The translations under genes and the position numbers were made by a program. Of a DNA stretch of 64,000 nucleotides, positions 22,253-33,641 are shown one piece after another; position 1 is the first letter of the stretch; each line of letters begins with the position of its first letter. Below the pieces are notes generated by a model. It made no database searches. It saw only the letters and a program-made list of their open reading frames with translations, and was not told the origin of the DNA. Location of the stretch: contig JASANE010020195.1 of assembly GCA_030248225.1 (NCBI GenBank), positions 62,001-126,000 on the forward strand. Reading direction: 5' to 3'. Origin of the DNA: Trileptium ribeirensis. Taxonomy: Eukaryota > Nematoda > Enoplea > Enoplida > Thoracostomopsidae.

Positions 22253-22602
22253 AGCGGCGAACCTTAAGTTTACTCATGCATTAGAGCCATGACACCATTT
22301 ACAATTTGATGCGTTATGCTTGAAAAAATGCGTTAAAATATACTTGATTAAGCCTGTATCATAAGTTTCCTTAGTGGCTGTAGGCATCCACTTTTCGTGA
22401 TATTTAACCTCTCTCGCGGAAATTTTAAGCGGCGAACCTTAAGTTTACTCATGCATTAGAGCCATGACACCATTTACATTTTGATGCGTTATGCTTGAAA
22501 AAATGCGTTAAAATATACTTGATTAAGCCTGTATCATAAGTTTCCTTAGCGGCTGTAGGCATGCACTTTTTGTGATATTTAACCTCTCTCGCGGAAATTT
22601 TA
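22253..22602 (+). repeat. 175-bp tandem duplication
   Basis: Two copies, 22253-22427 and 22428-22602, differ at only a handful of positions. Each begins AGCGGCGAACCTTAAGTTTA and ends near GCGGAAATTTTA. The CCTTAAGTTTACTCATGCAT segment has a diverged relative at 53291-53312, directly before dispersed-repeat copy B. Confidence 0.9.
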
Positions 22603-22779
22603 CACTTATCAGAAAAGTTGCGACATTATTAAAATATGAGGAACATTATGAGAAAAATTGTGACCGCCGATAATTATTGGTTGCCCTTCCCTTTGCTGCG
22701 CCACTCCCGCTGGAACCGTTTAGCGTTTAGATACAGACGGAATTTATACATACATGATGTATATACAAAATTTCATATT

Positions 22780-23590
22780 GCCAAAGTCTCAAGGAAATTT
22801 AAAATTTTGTAAATTCTCGAATTCCCACAGGAATTTGTAAGATTCTAATTTCCCAAATTCCAGTGAGATTACAAATATTTTACGATGCTTATTGGGTTTT
22901 CGCAATGCTTTCATTTCACAGGAAAAATTGATAAATTGAAATTTTTATATTTCCAGTTTCCCAATTTCTGAGTGTCTTGTATTTCCAATTTCACACTTTC
23001 ACAAACTCCAGTTATCCAAATTTCCACTTTCCCAAATCCTCAGTTTTTACAAATAAAATTCCCGCGGGTATTTGGGAAATTAATTTTTATAGATTCCGAT
23101 GAGAATTTGGGAATTCCCAGTTTCCCAATTTCTCACTTTCCCAAATTCCCATTTCCAGTGTTGATTTTGAAATTTGAAATTTTTTAGATTCTAATAGAAA
23201 TATGGGAATTAACAGTTTCGCAAATTCTCAGTTTCCCAATTACACATTTTTCCAAGTTCCCACCTTCCTAAATTCCCAGTTTCCCAAATTAGTTGGATTT
23301 TGGCTTTTTTCCCATTTCTCATGACAATTTGGGAAATGGACCTTTATTAGATTCTCGCGAACATTTGGAAATTTCCAGTTTCTCAATTTTCCACTTTCTG
23401 AAATTCCCATTTTCTCTATTCCCACGGGCAGGACTGTTGTAAAAGTCCAATTAACTTGGGAAGTTGGGAATTTGGGAAATCGATTTTTTTAACTGGAATT
23501 TGGGAAGCCCCTCTGGGTTACTTTGTCCATAAAAATTGAAAGTTTTTAAATAGAATTTGGTAAGGTCCTCAGGGTTGCTTTATCCTTAGA
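22780..23590 (-). repeat. GGGAATTT-rich dispersed repeat, copy 2
   Basis: This is the same family as the block at 5150-5560, in opposite orientation. It consists of many variants of TTCCCAATTTCYCA and AATTCCCA, and a shared edge at 23495-23528 (GGAATTTGGGAAGCCCCTCT). A diverged second copy of that edge follows at about 23552, giving a local period of about 57 bases. Confidence 0.6.
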
Positions 23591-24499
23591 AATTGTAATA
23601 TAGTGTGTTTGAATATTTAAGATAAACGCATTTCAGTTGTACGCTTTCCGCTGTAAAGCTCAGTTCAGAGTGACGTTAAAAGTATAAGAGTATCCTTGTT
23701 TGTTGGTCACTTTTCCTTGTATCAATTATGCATACGTACTGGCACAAATGTTACGTAACATATGTGATTTTACATTATACGTTTCTATTACACGGCATCA
23801 GACATAAATATTCTTAAAGTTACGAAAGCTAAAAATAAGCAATTCCATCAGCGTAAAGAACCATTTCTGCTACCTATTTATATTCATTCACGAAATTAAT
23901 TTTAGTTTTACCCTAATTTTTATTCGAACAAGTTCCATTTACGCAGAATGAAAATGTTTTAGCCCGCATGTGTCAAGTAATGGATTCTGGGTAAGCTGAA
24001 TATATCACATTGGTTTTCACGGCTTGGCATGTAAAACTTTAAGTTGTGATATTGAATTGTACTTTCTAATATAAAATGAAAGTGGCCCCAAGTTACGCTA
24101 CCAGGATTTAAAATGCTGAAATCAAAGCATTACCAACTATTTGTACTTTCTTCGTCGCACGTACAGGTTCAAGGTAAATGGTCGGAGGTGGGGAGACCAG
24201 CCGGCCGGCGGAGTGGGGAGTCCGCAGCGCAGGCGGAAAACACCGTGTTGCATAAACATCGCAAAAATATATCAACGAATTTTATCCTAAAAATGCGCGA
24301 ACTAGTCGTATTTGTCAGACTCGCTCCGGCATACACCTGAACTGAACGATTTCCACAGATTATAAACTTTGTTCAGTCTCTTTATAGCTACCAGATAATG
24401 CACATGTACGCATACACTACCCGATGTACAATCAACAATAAACACTACAATTTTGAAGTTTATTATTTGGTAACTATAAGTATTAAAAGTTAACAATCA
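23591..24499. other. No gene recognised
   Basis: AT-rich, with a short GC-rich patch at 24175-24240 (GGCCGGCGGAGTGGGGAG). No supporting domain or repeat. Confidence 0.5.
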
Positions 24500-24870
24500 T
24501 AATGTTGCCGCGGCGGGTTACTATCCGTACTGGCTAATAGAGGGTTATGCCCTACTGAGGCTTTTTACCCATGTGGGGAGACCGTCGACCCCCATAAGTC
24601 CCCACGCCGAGCCACCCGACGCCAAAGGCACGCGGAAACTTCGGTAAAAATTGGCGCAGATCCAGGGAAAATAGGCAAGACCTGTGATAAATGGGCACAA
24701 GATGGCGAAAATTAGCAAAAATTGAAGAAAAATTTGCAAAAATTAGAAAACATTTCAACCACAAAAAATTTTGAAAATTTATCCTCCATAGCAACCTGCG
24801 CCACGCCCACCGGCTGAACCTACCACTGGAGAGTCCGAAGGGCACCTAAACGCCCACTATGTCCCTAGAC
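24500..24870 (-). repeat. AT-rich AATTTTTGC block with GC-rich flanks, copy 1
   Basis: On the minus strand a core of repeated AATTTTTGC/CAATTTTTGC variants (24620-24780) lies between GC-rich flanks. A similar arrangement occurs on the plus strand at 54320-54600. The flanks agree only weakly (GACTTAtGGGGGT against GACTTAGGGGGT), so common origin is tentative. Confidence 0.35.
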
Positions 24871-26960
24871 AATCGGACCTCGCGCATGTAGGTCACAATC
24901 CAAAATTACAAATTTTTGTATCGTACAAATAAGATTTGCAGGCTGCCGCGTTTTTCATAACGAATGCAGAGTTTTATGGAACGTTATATAACCGCTTCCA
25001 GAAATGACTGCTATGCCAACCCGGAAACAGAGGGACATGGGAGGCGGACAGGTGCCACAAGCAATGTGTCTGATCGTTTGTGATAATTTCTGTGCAACAA
25101 ACTTACGAATTTACTTCAAGCGATGTAGAGTTAATTGAGAGCCCCCGATAGCCAAACATGTCGGTGCTTCTTTTCTACATTTCGTGGTTACTTCTGGGGG
25201 CTAGAAACATGTAGACTGGGAAACCAAATTGGGGCTCTGGGACAGAACCGTATGCCGAAGCGTGCGTGGTATCATTTTAAGTTCAGCGTCATGTCGATTG
25301 CCGCAAGCACTAGACCTCATAGGACCTTGCGAAACATGGGCCAATATACTGACGAGCCAAGCGTTTGTTCAATCGCCAATATGTTCCTAGATGCCGACTT
25401 CGTCGAATTGAAACGCGAACTCAGTCTTTGAGGCTTTCTCAGTCAAAAGTTTAAAAGTATGGCCAAATGAGTCCTACTATAGTACACTGAGGCAGGGTAT
25501 AATTTCAATTCATGGTCTGCGAAATCGGCCAATCGTTCAACGGCACTGTCGAATCGATCGAACGTAGCAAACAACCGAACCGTGCTTTCTACTAACTAGA
25601 TATGTGGCGGGTGTCCTGGGGCTCATCGTCACTTATAATTATTCGATAACCACTACAAAGCATGAGTGATATTCAGATACAACCCATCGGATACCGAATA
25701 GACACTTTTATCGTATAATTTACCTATAGTTGCATCTTTTTCGAATCGAACCAATCATTGCAAAAATACTGATGACAAAAGCAATATTCAGTCTAATTCT
25801 GACCCGGAAGATAATGTTTTTACTTATAATAATACTTCGATACCACACGTTAAAATGGGATGATGTCAAAAGTATTCGCCTGTCCCAAAAGCAAAAACTT
25901 TCAGTTAAAACTTGATTCAAATAAAAAGGTTTCCAAAGTCTAAATGATATATCTAAAATATACGTGACAAATTTATGTCCAAAATGTTTTTGTCTATTCT
26001 GTACGATTGCGACAATGTTGGTTGCCTTTGCCATATATTGATGATATAATGAACAGACTTTGAACCAATTACCACCAGGCACTCTTAGGTTTTAGTAACA
26101 ACAGCACTACCATTACCTACGCGATTCTGAGACAAATTTGATAGTTTTTGTTGTAATTCATTTGCGAGTTATAGAACAGATATTTTCCTGCTTGTTATAT
26201 ATCTAATGTTATCTGTACTGTGAAATCATTTGTCACATCACTTCAGCGGTTATTATGCTACAAATGAATATTACTGAATTCGACGCTTGATTTTGGACCA
26301 GAATTGCGCTACATCTTGAAATATATATGGTTTTACAATTAAATGCCAATGGTTGAATGCACTCAAGGGGTAAAAATATAGATATCCTCCCACCAGTTCT
26401 TGAGCTATTGCCGTTATTGTAATTACTTTGCAGAGTGAAGTAACCAAGGAACAGGGTAATCTGTGTTTCCGGAGAAGATATTTATTTTGTAATGAAAAAG
26501 AAATTTTAAAGTTTTCTCGTGGAAGTTTCCCTATAAATTTATTGGTTTCATGTGATAGGTATTATAAAGACATACAAACACGCTGAAAACGTACATATAG
26601 ACAAATTAGCAGTTATGCAAAGGGCATAGCGACTAAAAATTGCAAACGCCCGAAAGAGGCGTACAAATAATTAATGGTTGTAATATGCCTACTGGGTAAA
26701 CCCAATGGCAATTAACCCCAACTCTTGCGAGATCAAATAATCTAGTGAATGCAGGTGCACGATTCACGGTATATCAACTTTTAACATGCTGTTAACGCAA
26801 AGAATTTGGCGATCGAAAGCCAAGCCAGCACATCTGTTTTATTCAACAAACATCTGGAACAAACATTGCAAAATCGAATGGTTCAATGTCTTCTTACTGT
26901 TCATTCAGCGCTGTTCATTCTGAAATCCAGTGTTCACATTTTATAACCAACACTATTTAC
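24871..26960. other. No gene recognised
   Basis: AT-rich sequence. Short frames at 25135-25431 and 25720-26082 carry no recognisable motif. Confidence 0.5.
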
Positions 26961-27347
26961 CCATCACCAGGTGGCGGCATATGAGCGCAATTTGGTATCG
27001 CAGTCCATTATTTCGAACAATCAGAGGGCCAACTGTATTTTGTGTACTATCGGGCAAGTGCCACCCGTCCTTTCATTAGCGCTTGATTTTAGGTCTACTT
27101 TATTAAAGCTAGCAGGAACCAGAAGTCAACTTCAATCCTTCAGACGGCAATGATATGGTGATCAGCGGGTTCCGTCTACTGTCTGGTGACGCTTGCCCTA
27201 GGTGTAAATAAAACATATTACGCTGGTATAGCCAATCGCATACACGCTACATTTTGTTATTAGTGCCGATCAATTTATGATATTTCAATATGTTTGATCT
27301 TTGTCAGCGATGGCTCTCGCCAGTTGTAGTCGTCTAGCACTACATAG

Positions 27348-27809
27348 GCTTTTTACCGGACGTCTGCTCATGATGAACTGCCCGCTTGTCAAGATGCAGT
27401 TGCTCAATTCAAATCTGTAGTCATTTTTTTATCACACTCTCTAAACATATGGCATGCTACTAAAATAAAACGAATGGATAGGTCTTTGCCAAATCATGAA
27501 GTCTTGCTAGGATTCGATGGCATATGTGCTTTCGGCATAATTCTGCCGCTGACTATTAGTTGGTTATCGTCGCTTCATATGGTTGCAAAGAAAAATGATG
27601 CCTGGCGGCATAGTTATGAAGCAGCGAATCATTTTAAAACATTGGATTGCTACCAGATTCTATTTATTACAATTTTGCGACAAAGCTTCCCAGATAGATT
27701 TTTCCAAGAAGCTGCAACTAGATCTCAGTACAACAGTCATCAGAGGTCGTCCACCGTTCCGACTGAATGGACTGTAATCCGCAATAATGCCACCTCAATC
27801 GACCTATGA
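27348..27809 (+). pseudogene. Ty3/Gypsy-type reverse transcriptase, N-terminal remnant
   Basis: One frame is open from 27348 to TGA at 27807-27809. Its centre reads SWLSSLHMVAKKNDAWR (27558-27608), followed by an Asn and then LDCYQI. This is the conserved start of the Gypsy reverse-transcriptase finger domain, where SPWxSPLHxVxKKxxxWR, a Tyr/Asn pair and DRYPIP are expected. Upstream, HDELPACQDAVAQFKSV fits the short helix that normally precedes it. After about 27665 the reading decays: the expected FSKxDL appears only partly, in the next frame (QIDFSKKLQLDL). The catalytic YxDD region is not found. Old, inactive fragment. Confidence 0.65.
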
Positions 27810-29630
27810 TGACTTATTGATAGATCGTTGAAGCCTTAAAGTAATATTCATGTATAACTAGGTACCATTTTTCGAACATTTCGGCGATCTGTTTGAACAA
27901 TTAAAAGAACAATTCTAGGAAGGATGTCTGGAGTGAATAGCATGGCTTTTATGTACATATGCACATAGCGCTGTAGAAATTGTTATACAGAAATATGTCT
28001 TCGTCGATAGAAGGAAGATAAGTTCAAGCCAGAGTTCTATTATACATCGGCAACCATTTATATATTGCTGACTTTTACTCATAAAATCTTGGTGGCTCTT
28101 AGCAGTATTGTTATTGTTTTGTTTATTGGTATCTTTAATAAAACCTAGCTTACGATTCAATAGTTTGGCAAACCCCTATAATATATATGCACCGGTAATA
28201 GATTCAATGGTAAATACTGGACGTCTTCGGTCAGGAGCGACCGAGATATCTGATTCTTGTTGCTTGAGGCAGTGTTTAATGCTTTGGTCATCCATAAAAA
28301 GTCCCATAAAGGCACGGATCTTTAATAATTTAGATTATCATCCCATGAAAACAATTACATTAATACTTTTATTGCTGCCTAACAACTAAATCTTATTATC
28401 TCATCGTGATTTTTGTCCTGTTGCAAACGCCCAGCACATGAATATTAAGAATTTAGGTTTTGAAATGAAGCTACAGCATTTGTGAATGACTATTAACTAA
28501 ATGTTCTTGTTTCAGTATGATTTATTGACTCCTACAGACGGTAGATGCCGTATTAAGTGATATTTTAATGACTTTCAAGCGCAGGTATTGTAATTGCAGC
28601 AGCTTCATAAGCATTCATGCTTCATTTATATTTTTAGCCTGCTCCAGGTGCTTGACAAAGTATAAATTGTGCCATTCAACATTCAAATTCAGCTATTGGT
28701 GCAGTTTAGTAACTTAATAGCTCTGTGTCAATGATATTTGTATTGTAAACAGATTACAGATGCGTAACGCCGTAGAAAGTGGATCTTTTAACTTAATGGG
28801 TATTAATGGGCAGTAGAAATATATAGCAATTGTTCAGCTAAACCAGATTCTACTGTTAGAAAAAATCATCTTAGGGCTAAAAGTTTAATTTTTGTGCATA
28901 AAATCGAAGACTCAGACCTTATAGTGCTTAGTCGAGCCTTTCTTATAAACGGCGACCGAGGTGCAAAGCTAAAGGTAGATTACACCGTATCATTAAATCC
29001 GTGAACTATATTGGTATCTTAAGAATAAGAAATCAACTGAACCACAGCGCGAGCAACAGGAAATGGTTATGTCATCGGATGCTGGGCGGACGATTGCCTG
29101 TTCCCAGCGCTGAGCACCAATTTGGCATTTTTGCTTTCAACTTTCTCTCCAAGGTTTACGACAAACTGTGTGGCTTATTCGCTGGTTTGTGGGTAAGATT
29201 TTAATGGATATATCTTCGCAGAACTTTGCCCGCATACCACTTTTAGTTAAGATTCTGGAGTTCAGGGCAGGTGTAAACCTCTAGTACTACAACATTCTGA
29301 CAGCAAAATTTTGATCAGAGAAACTTTAAAACAGTCTCCAGAAATTTTCTGCAAATTTATAGAAGTGCATACATTCCGACAGGCATATAGCAAACATGTT
29401 TAATATTAAACTTGTATTATGTTTAATAATTGACCTCATACTCGACCATCGCCCAGTACTAATTATAATACAGCCTTGCTATACTCTGATTTGACGTAAG
29501 ATTCGGTACATTAGTAACTCCATTATACGCCATGCAAAACCTTTTAATGCAAATAGAACAAATTTCCGAACAAATGATGAAGAGGTATTTACGAATATTA
29601 AATTCGAATCGTAATAAGAGAAGCTTCGTG
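27810..29630. other. No gene recognised
   Basis: AT-rich sequence. The palm and RNase H regions expected after the Gypsy fragment cannot be read. Confidence 0.5.
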
Positions 29631-29639
29631 GCAGTCAAT

Positions 29640-29785
29640 CGTCCACTGGTGGTCGTGCAGCCGTTTAACGGTAGGCCAGGCAATGAGCTGTTGCCTTCCG
29701 TTGGGCCATCGTCCGGCCGTTGAGCCGTCGTCCGGCTCTTGACCCTCGACTGGCCCACGAACTTTAACGACGGGCCGACAGCTGG
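29640..29785. other. GC-rich patch with CGTCCGGC motifs
   Basis: A sharply GC-rich island of about 150 bases in AT-rich surroundings contains CGTCCGGCCGTTGA and CGTCCGGCTCTTGA 18 bases apart. No coding or element boundary is evident. Confidence 0.4.
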
Positions 29786-32700
29786 TCGTTTGACTTCCTA
29801 GCCTGGTGTTGTTCAACACTACTGACAAAGATACAATTTTATATACGACTTCCTTTCGCTAGAACCAAACGACGTTACATTTTAAATTTTTACAGAAGCA
29901 TATTATAATTGTTTATAAAATATAAAATTGTTCAAGTAAACCGTTTACATTCTGCACAATCTGCACCATTTTTTCTGATCTTCGAATAATTCAACGTTAT
30001 GCTGTGATTTCCCATATATACCGAATACGACGATACCATGCAAGTGGAATTGGTTGCCCCGATATAAACTGTGCTGGAGGTAGGAACAATAGTCATTACG
30101 ACAAAATTTTCGTTTTCCAATTTTAAGACTGTTTCCGCTGATGATCAAAGGAGTTTGGGCTTTCCTGTTGTTGTTGCGTTTGCTGCTGTTGTGGATTTCG
30201 TTTAGTACAACCAGAAACATTATAATATTCGTTTTGAATTCCGTTTGTATCGTCTCGTGGCGCTGGACCCGTGATCATCGACGATTCTTGATCAATCAAA
30301 GTTGGCTCTATTACTAAAATAAACGAATATCTAATTTTGTACTATAAAAATAGCCCATACACTATGGAAAATTCAACTTGTTTTTTTTCCAGAGCTCGGC
30401 AGTCATCTGATGCAATATGCATGAGTCCATTCCAGTGTATATGCTACCGATGGTCTTTTTCCCAAATCACGAACTTTTGTGAGAAAGGGTTTCCCTGAAG
30501 TCCGATTGGCATTTGTGTACATGTACATATGCCCTTTTCGCACTTTTGTGTGTGTTGATTAAACAAAATGCTTTATCCTACGAACTGTATAAGATATGTG
30601 GACTCATTTGTGGCGTTACCAATTGTGCCTCAATCCTAACTATGTTTTTCGCATGTGTGACCTCGGGCAGTGAAGTAATCACTTCTAAATGTTTGAGATA
30701 AAAAGAAACGTGATGAAAAGTGTTTCAAGTAAACACAATTAATAACTTGCATTGCAAATTTGTAGGATAGTGACATCGAACAGCGTCTACTTTTTTATTT
30801 ATCTCATATTGAGACCACGAGCATAGGGAAAAATAATGATTTACAGACGATCATCAGTTTTAACATGATGAACTGATTTGATAAAGGACAGCCCAACACA
30901 GAAAATGCTTATGGCTAATATATTTAGTATTGCCGTGTGCTTAATAAATGTTTTATTAATTTGGGACTTAACATTAAGCTTTGTTAATGATAAATAACAT
31001 TTGAGCATAAAATTGCGCTAAATAAGTTAGGGAGCAAAACCAAGCTAAAACTACCTAATATTTCGCAATATTATGCTTATTTTTTGGGTGTTTAAACATA
31101 ATTCTTTTAAATCTTAAGCTTAATCAATGTTTTGAAAATTTGAGGTCCTCATTTAGCATAATTATGATGAATAACTGGCATAGCTATACTACAAAAGTAG
31201 CATAAGTTCCTACGTAATATTTTGCAAAGGTTTTAAAGACTGCAAGAATTTTCCAGTAGTTAAGCTTAAAATAGCATAACATTGCTAAATACCTACTGCA
31301 TTTTATGACGGGTAGATGGCAATGATTCTCTACGAATAGAACTTTATCCGATAACAGTATAATACAGTTTAAATCAAAGTGCTATTTAATCGTCAAACTT
31401 TGTCTGTTATTACTAGTGTCACTACAGTTTTGTTATTCGATCGTAGTGAAAGCTACCCGAAACTTACACTTTGTATAACTGATAACGCTCATCTACTATT
31501 GGCGTTCAGGTATACGTAAGATGTCAGGTATAGGTAAAATCATTTTAGGCCTCCGGTACGAAATGTGATCGATTAGAGCATAAACCGGCTTTCTAAAGGG
31601 CCGAATGCAAACTGAAGAGGCCGACCCGGACCAACCCGAAACGCCCGCACTAGCTTACATCTTTATATCCAAAACATTTTTTCTTACCGCATTTCAAATA
31701 AATTGAAGTGTTGTCTCTACATAGTAAAATGAATTAGTTTGAAAAATATTAAAACAACCTTTTCTTAACCCACGAGACTGTCAACCGACTCTAACCCATC
31801 GATAATCGTTTATGAATAAAACAGACGGTATTAGCAGAGTATGTGCAATACATGTGATTGCATAGAAGTAACTTAAGTTGGAACTCTGAAACTTGGACAT
31901 GGCACCACAATATAAGTCAATCTGAGAATTTTACATTGCTACAAAGCTCTTCTAGCATAATTGCCCCTAGCATCATCTCCATCCAGTAGGAGTATTGCAA
32001 ATCTGTATATAAAATTGCTCCATCCACGTAACGCAGAAATGAGCTATGTTTTTTAATTTTACTGCTGAATGAGCGTAGTATTATCGGAGTTTGTCTAAAC
32101 TGTAAGACATTTTGTCAAAAGTAGGAACTAGAGTAACTTTCATTACAGAACCAGCGAAACGAACAATTGCAGGATTTCTATGAATTAACATGTAATGTAA
32201 TAACGCGAGTGTATAAGGACCAAAATTGCATAGCCTACACTTAACGAGCGCCGTGCATTTAATGCTTATGCAGAGATGTACGATGTAATGCATTTTGTTT
32301 CGTGATGACGGGTCGCGAAAAGAAGATTACAGCCATGCCTATCTTGTATAAAGCAACCACGAAATTTTTAATTCAGAACCGACAATGCCTTAAAGAGGCA
32401 AAATAATATCATGACAGTGCATTTAAAGTAACATATTAACGGCTATTTCCAGTGCACAGTACCTTTATTTCTTTCCCAATTTCTTTTATATATAGATGTA
32501 TAAGACTATGTTTCATGACGGTTTCCTTTAATATTTACAATTCCGGTTGCCCAGCTCCGGCTAATTTCGGTTCCGGTTATACCCTGATAGCTGCATTTAA
32601 CCATAGAACAAATAATAGTGAAAGACTCAATCAACGGTAAAACAATAAAAGTTCCAAACGACGAGGACATTATAACGGAACGCTTCATAGAATTTCTTCA

Positions 32701-33364
32701 TGGCAGCTTTTTTGTGGAACAAATTCAAATTATATTACTCCAAATTGCCATGCTACTGGTAACTGTTACTCAAACACTCATATTGCAATTTTATTAGCAC
32801 TAGCTTCGAAATTCGTTTAACATATTTCCAGAGAGCATTTAGGTGAGCATCAATTTGGCCAGGGATATGAGACGGGAACCGCCCGATTCAAACGGAGGAT
32901 TTTAAATAATAAAATTGCCAAAAAGTAGCTATTTTAAACAAATGCTGTAACATAATTCTCGAAAAGCATTGCTAGTAAACAGTTCATCGGCGTGCAAATT
33001 ATTGTACATCCATGTTTTAAACACTGAATTAAATTTGTAGCTGCGGAACCGGATTTTAGAGTGCATTTTGTCCATTTTTATCATCAGGTGTTCACTGTTG
33101 GAACGTATAAGTGCGAAAGCTAATTATACTATCGGAGCCCAGAATTTTAGGAGTCGGAACATGTTTTTATCTTAGAGAACTATAAATTTCTGGTGCTAAC
33201 CATCCCCATTACAAAATTTGCAAAATGTTTGCAAAATTTCCGACCATGGTTTTCAAATGACTGAACTCTAGATCGATATCCGTATTGGTATCGCTTAAAC
33301 AGTACACTAGTATCATAGAAACTTGATGTAGTACTTGAATGCCACATTACTGAACATAGGACAG
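29786..33364. other. No gene recognised; contains a second CCGGTT-family copy at 32.54 kb
   Basis: AT-rich sequence with a trinucleotide patch near 30165-30190. The only recognisable item is 32540-32586, a relative of 2361-2396 (TTCCGGTTGC and GGTTCCGGTTAT plus CCCTG). Confidence 0.45.
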
Positions 33365-33367
33365 TTA

Positions 33368-33638
33368 GGCTGTGTTCATATTTCGTCAGATCCGATCTGA
33401 ACCGACCCGATCCGATGCAGGTGCTGTTCACATTGCATCCGCTCCGAATCGAAGCGACTGAATTCTATGCTTACCGTGTGCGTGTATATGCATATGTATC
33501 TATTTCTTGCATTACTTTATCCTATTCGATCCGAAAAAATTGTGCATGCTATTTTGGATCGGATGCAATGTGCAGACTCTGTATGAAGTACACATTCAAT
33601 TCGGGTCGAATTGGACTGGATGCAGTGTGAACACGGCC
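33368..33638. mobile_element. PIF/Harbinger-like MITE, TTA target duplication
   Basis: A 271-bp element is bounded by TTA on both sides (33365-33367 and 33639-33641). Its terminal inverted repeats read GGCTGTGTTCATATT on the left and GGCCGTGTTCACACT on the right (reverse complement), differing only by transitions. Internal segments (GTTCACATTGCATCCG) repeat the terminal sequence, giving a foldback character. A 3-bp TWA duplication with GG-starting ends is the mark of PIF/Harbinger. No transposase is encoded. Confidence 0.7.
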
Positions 33639-33641
33639 TTA

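Noticed and set aside
26971..27153. 60-codon plus-strand frame that could be gag (YERNLVSQSI ... RANCILCTIG)
   Set aside because: The resemblance to Gypsy gag is faint and the spacing to the reverse transcriptase block is too short; not strong enough to annotate.
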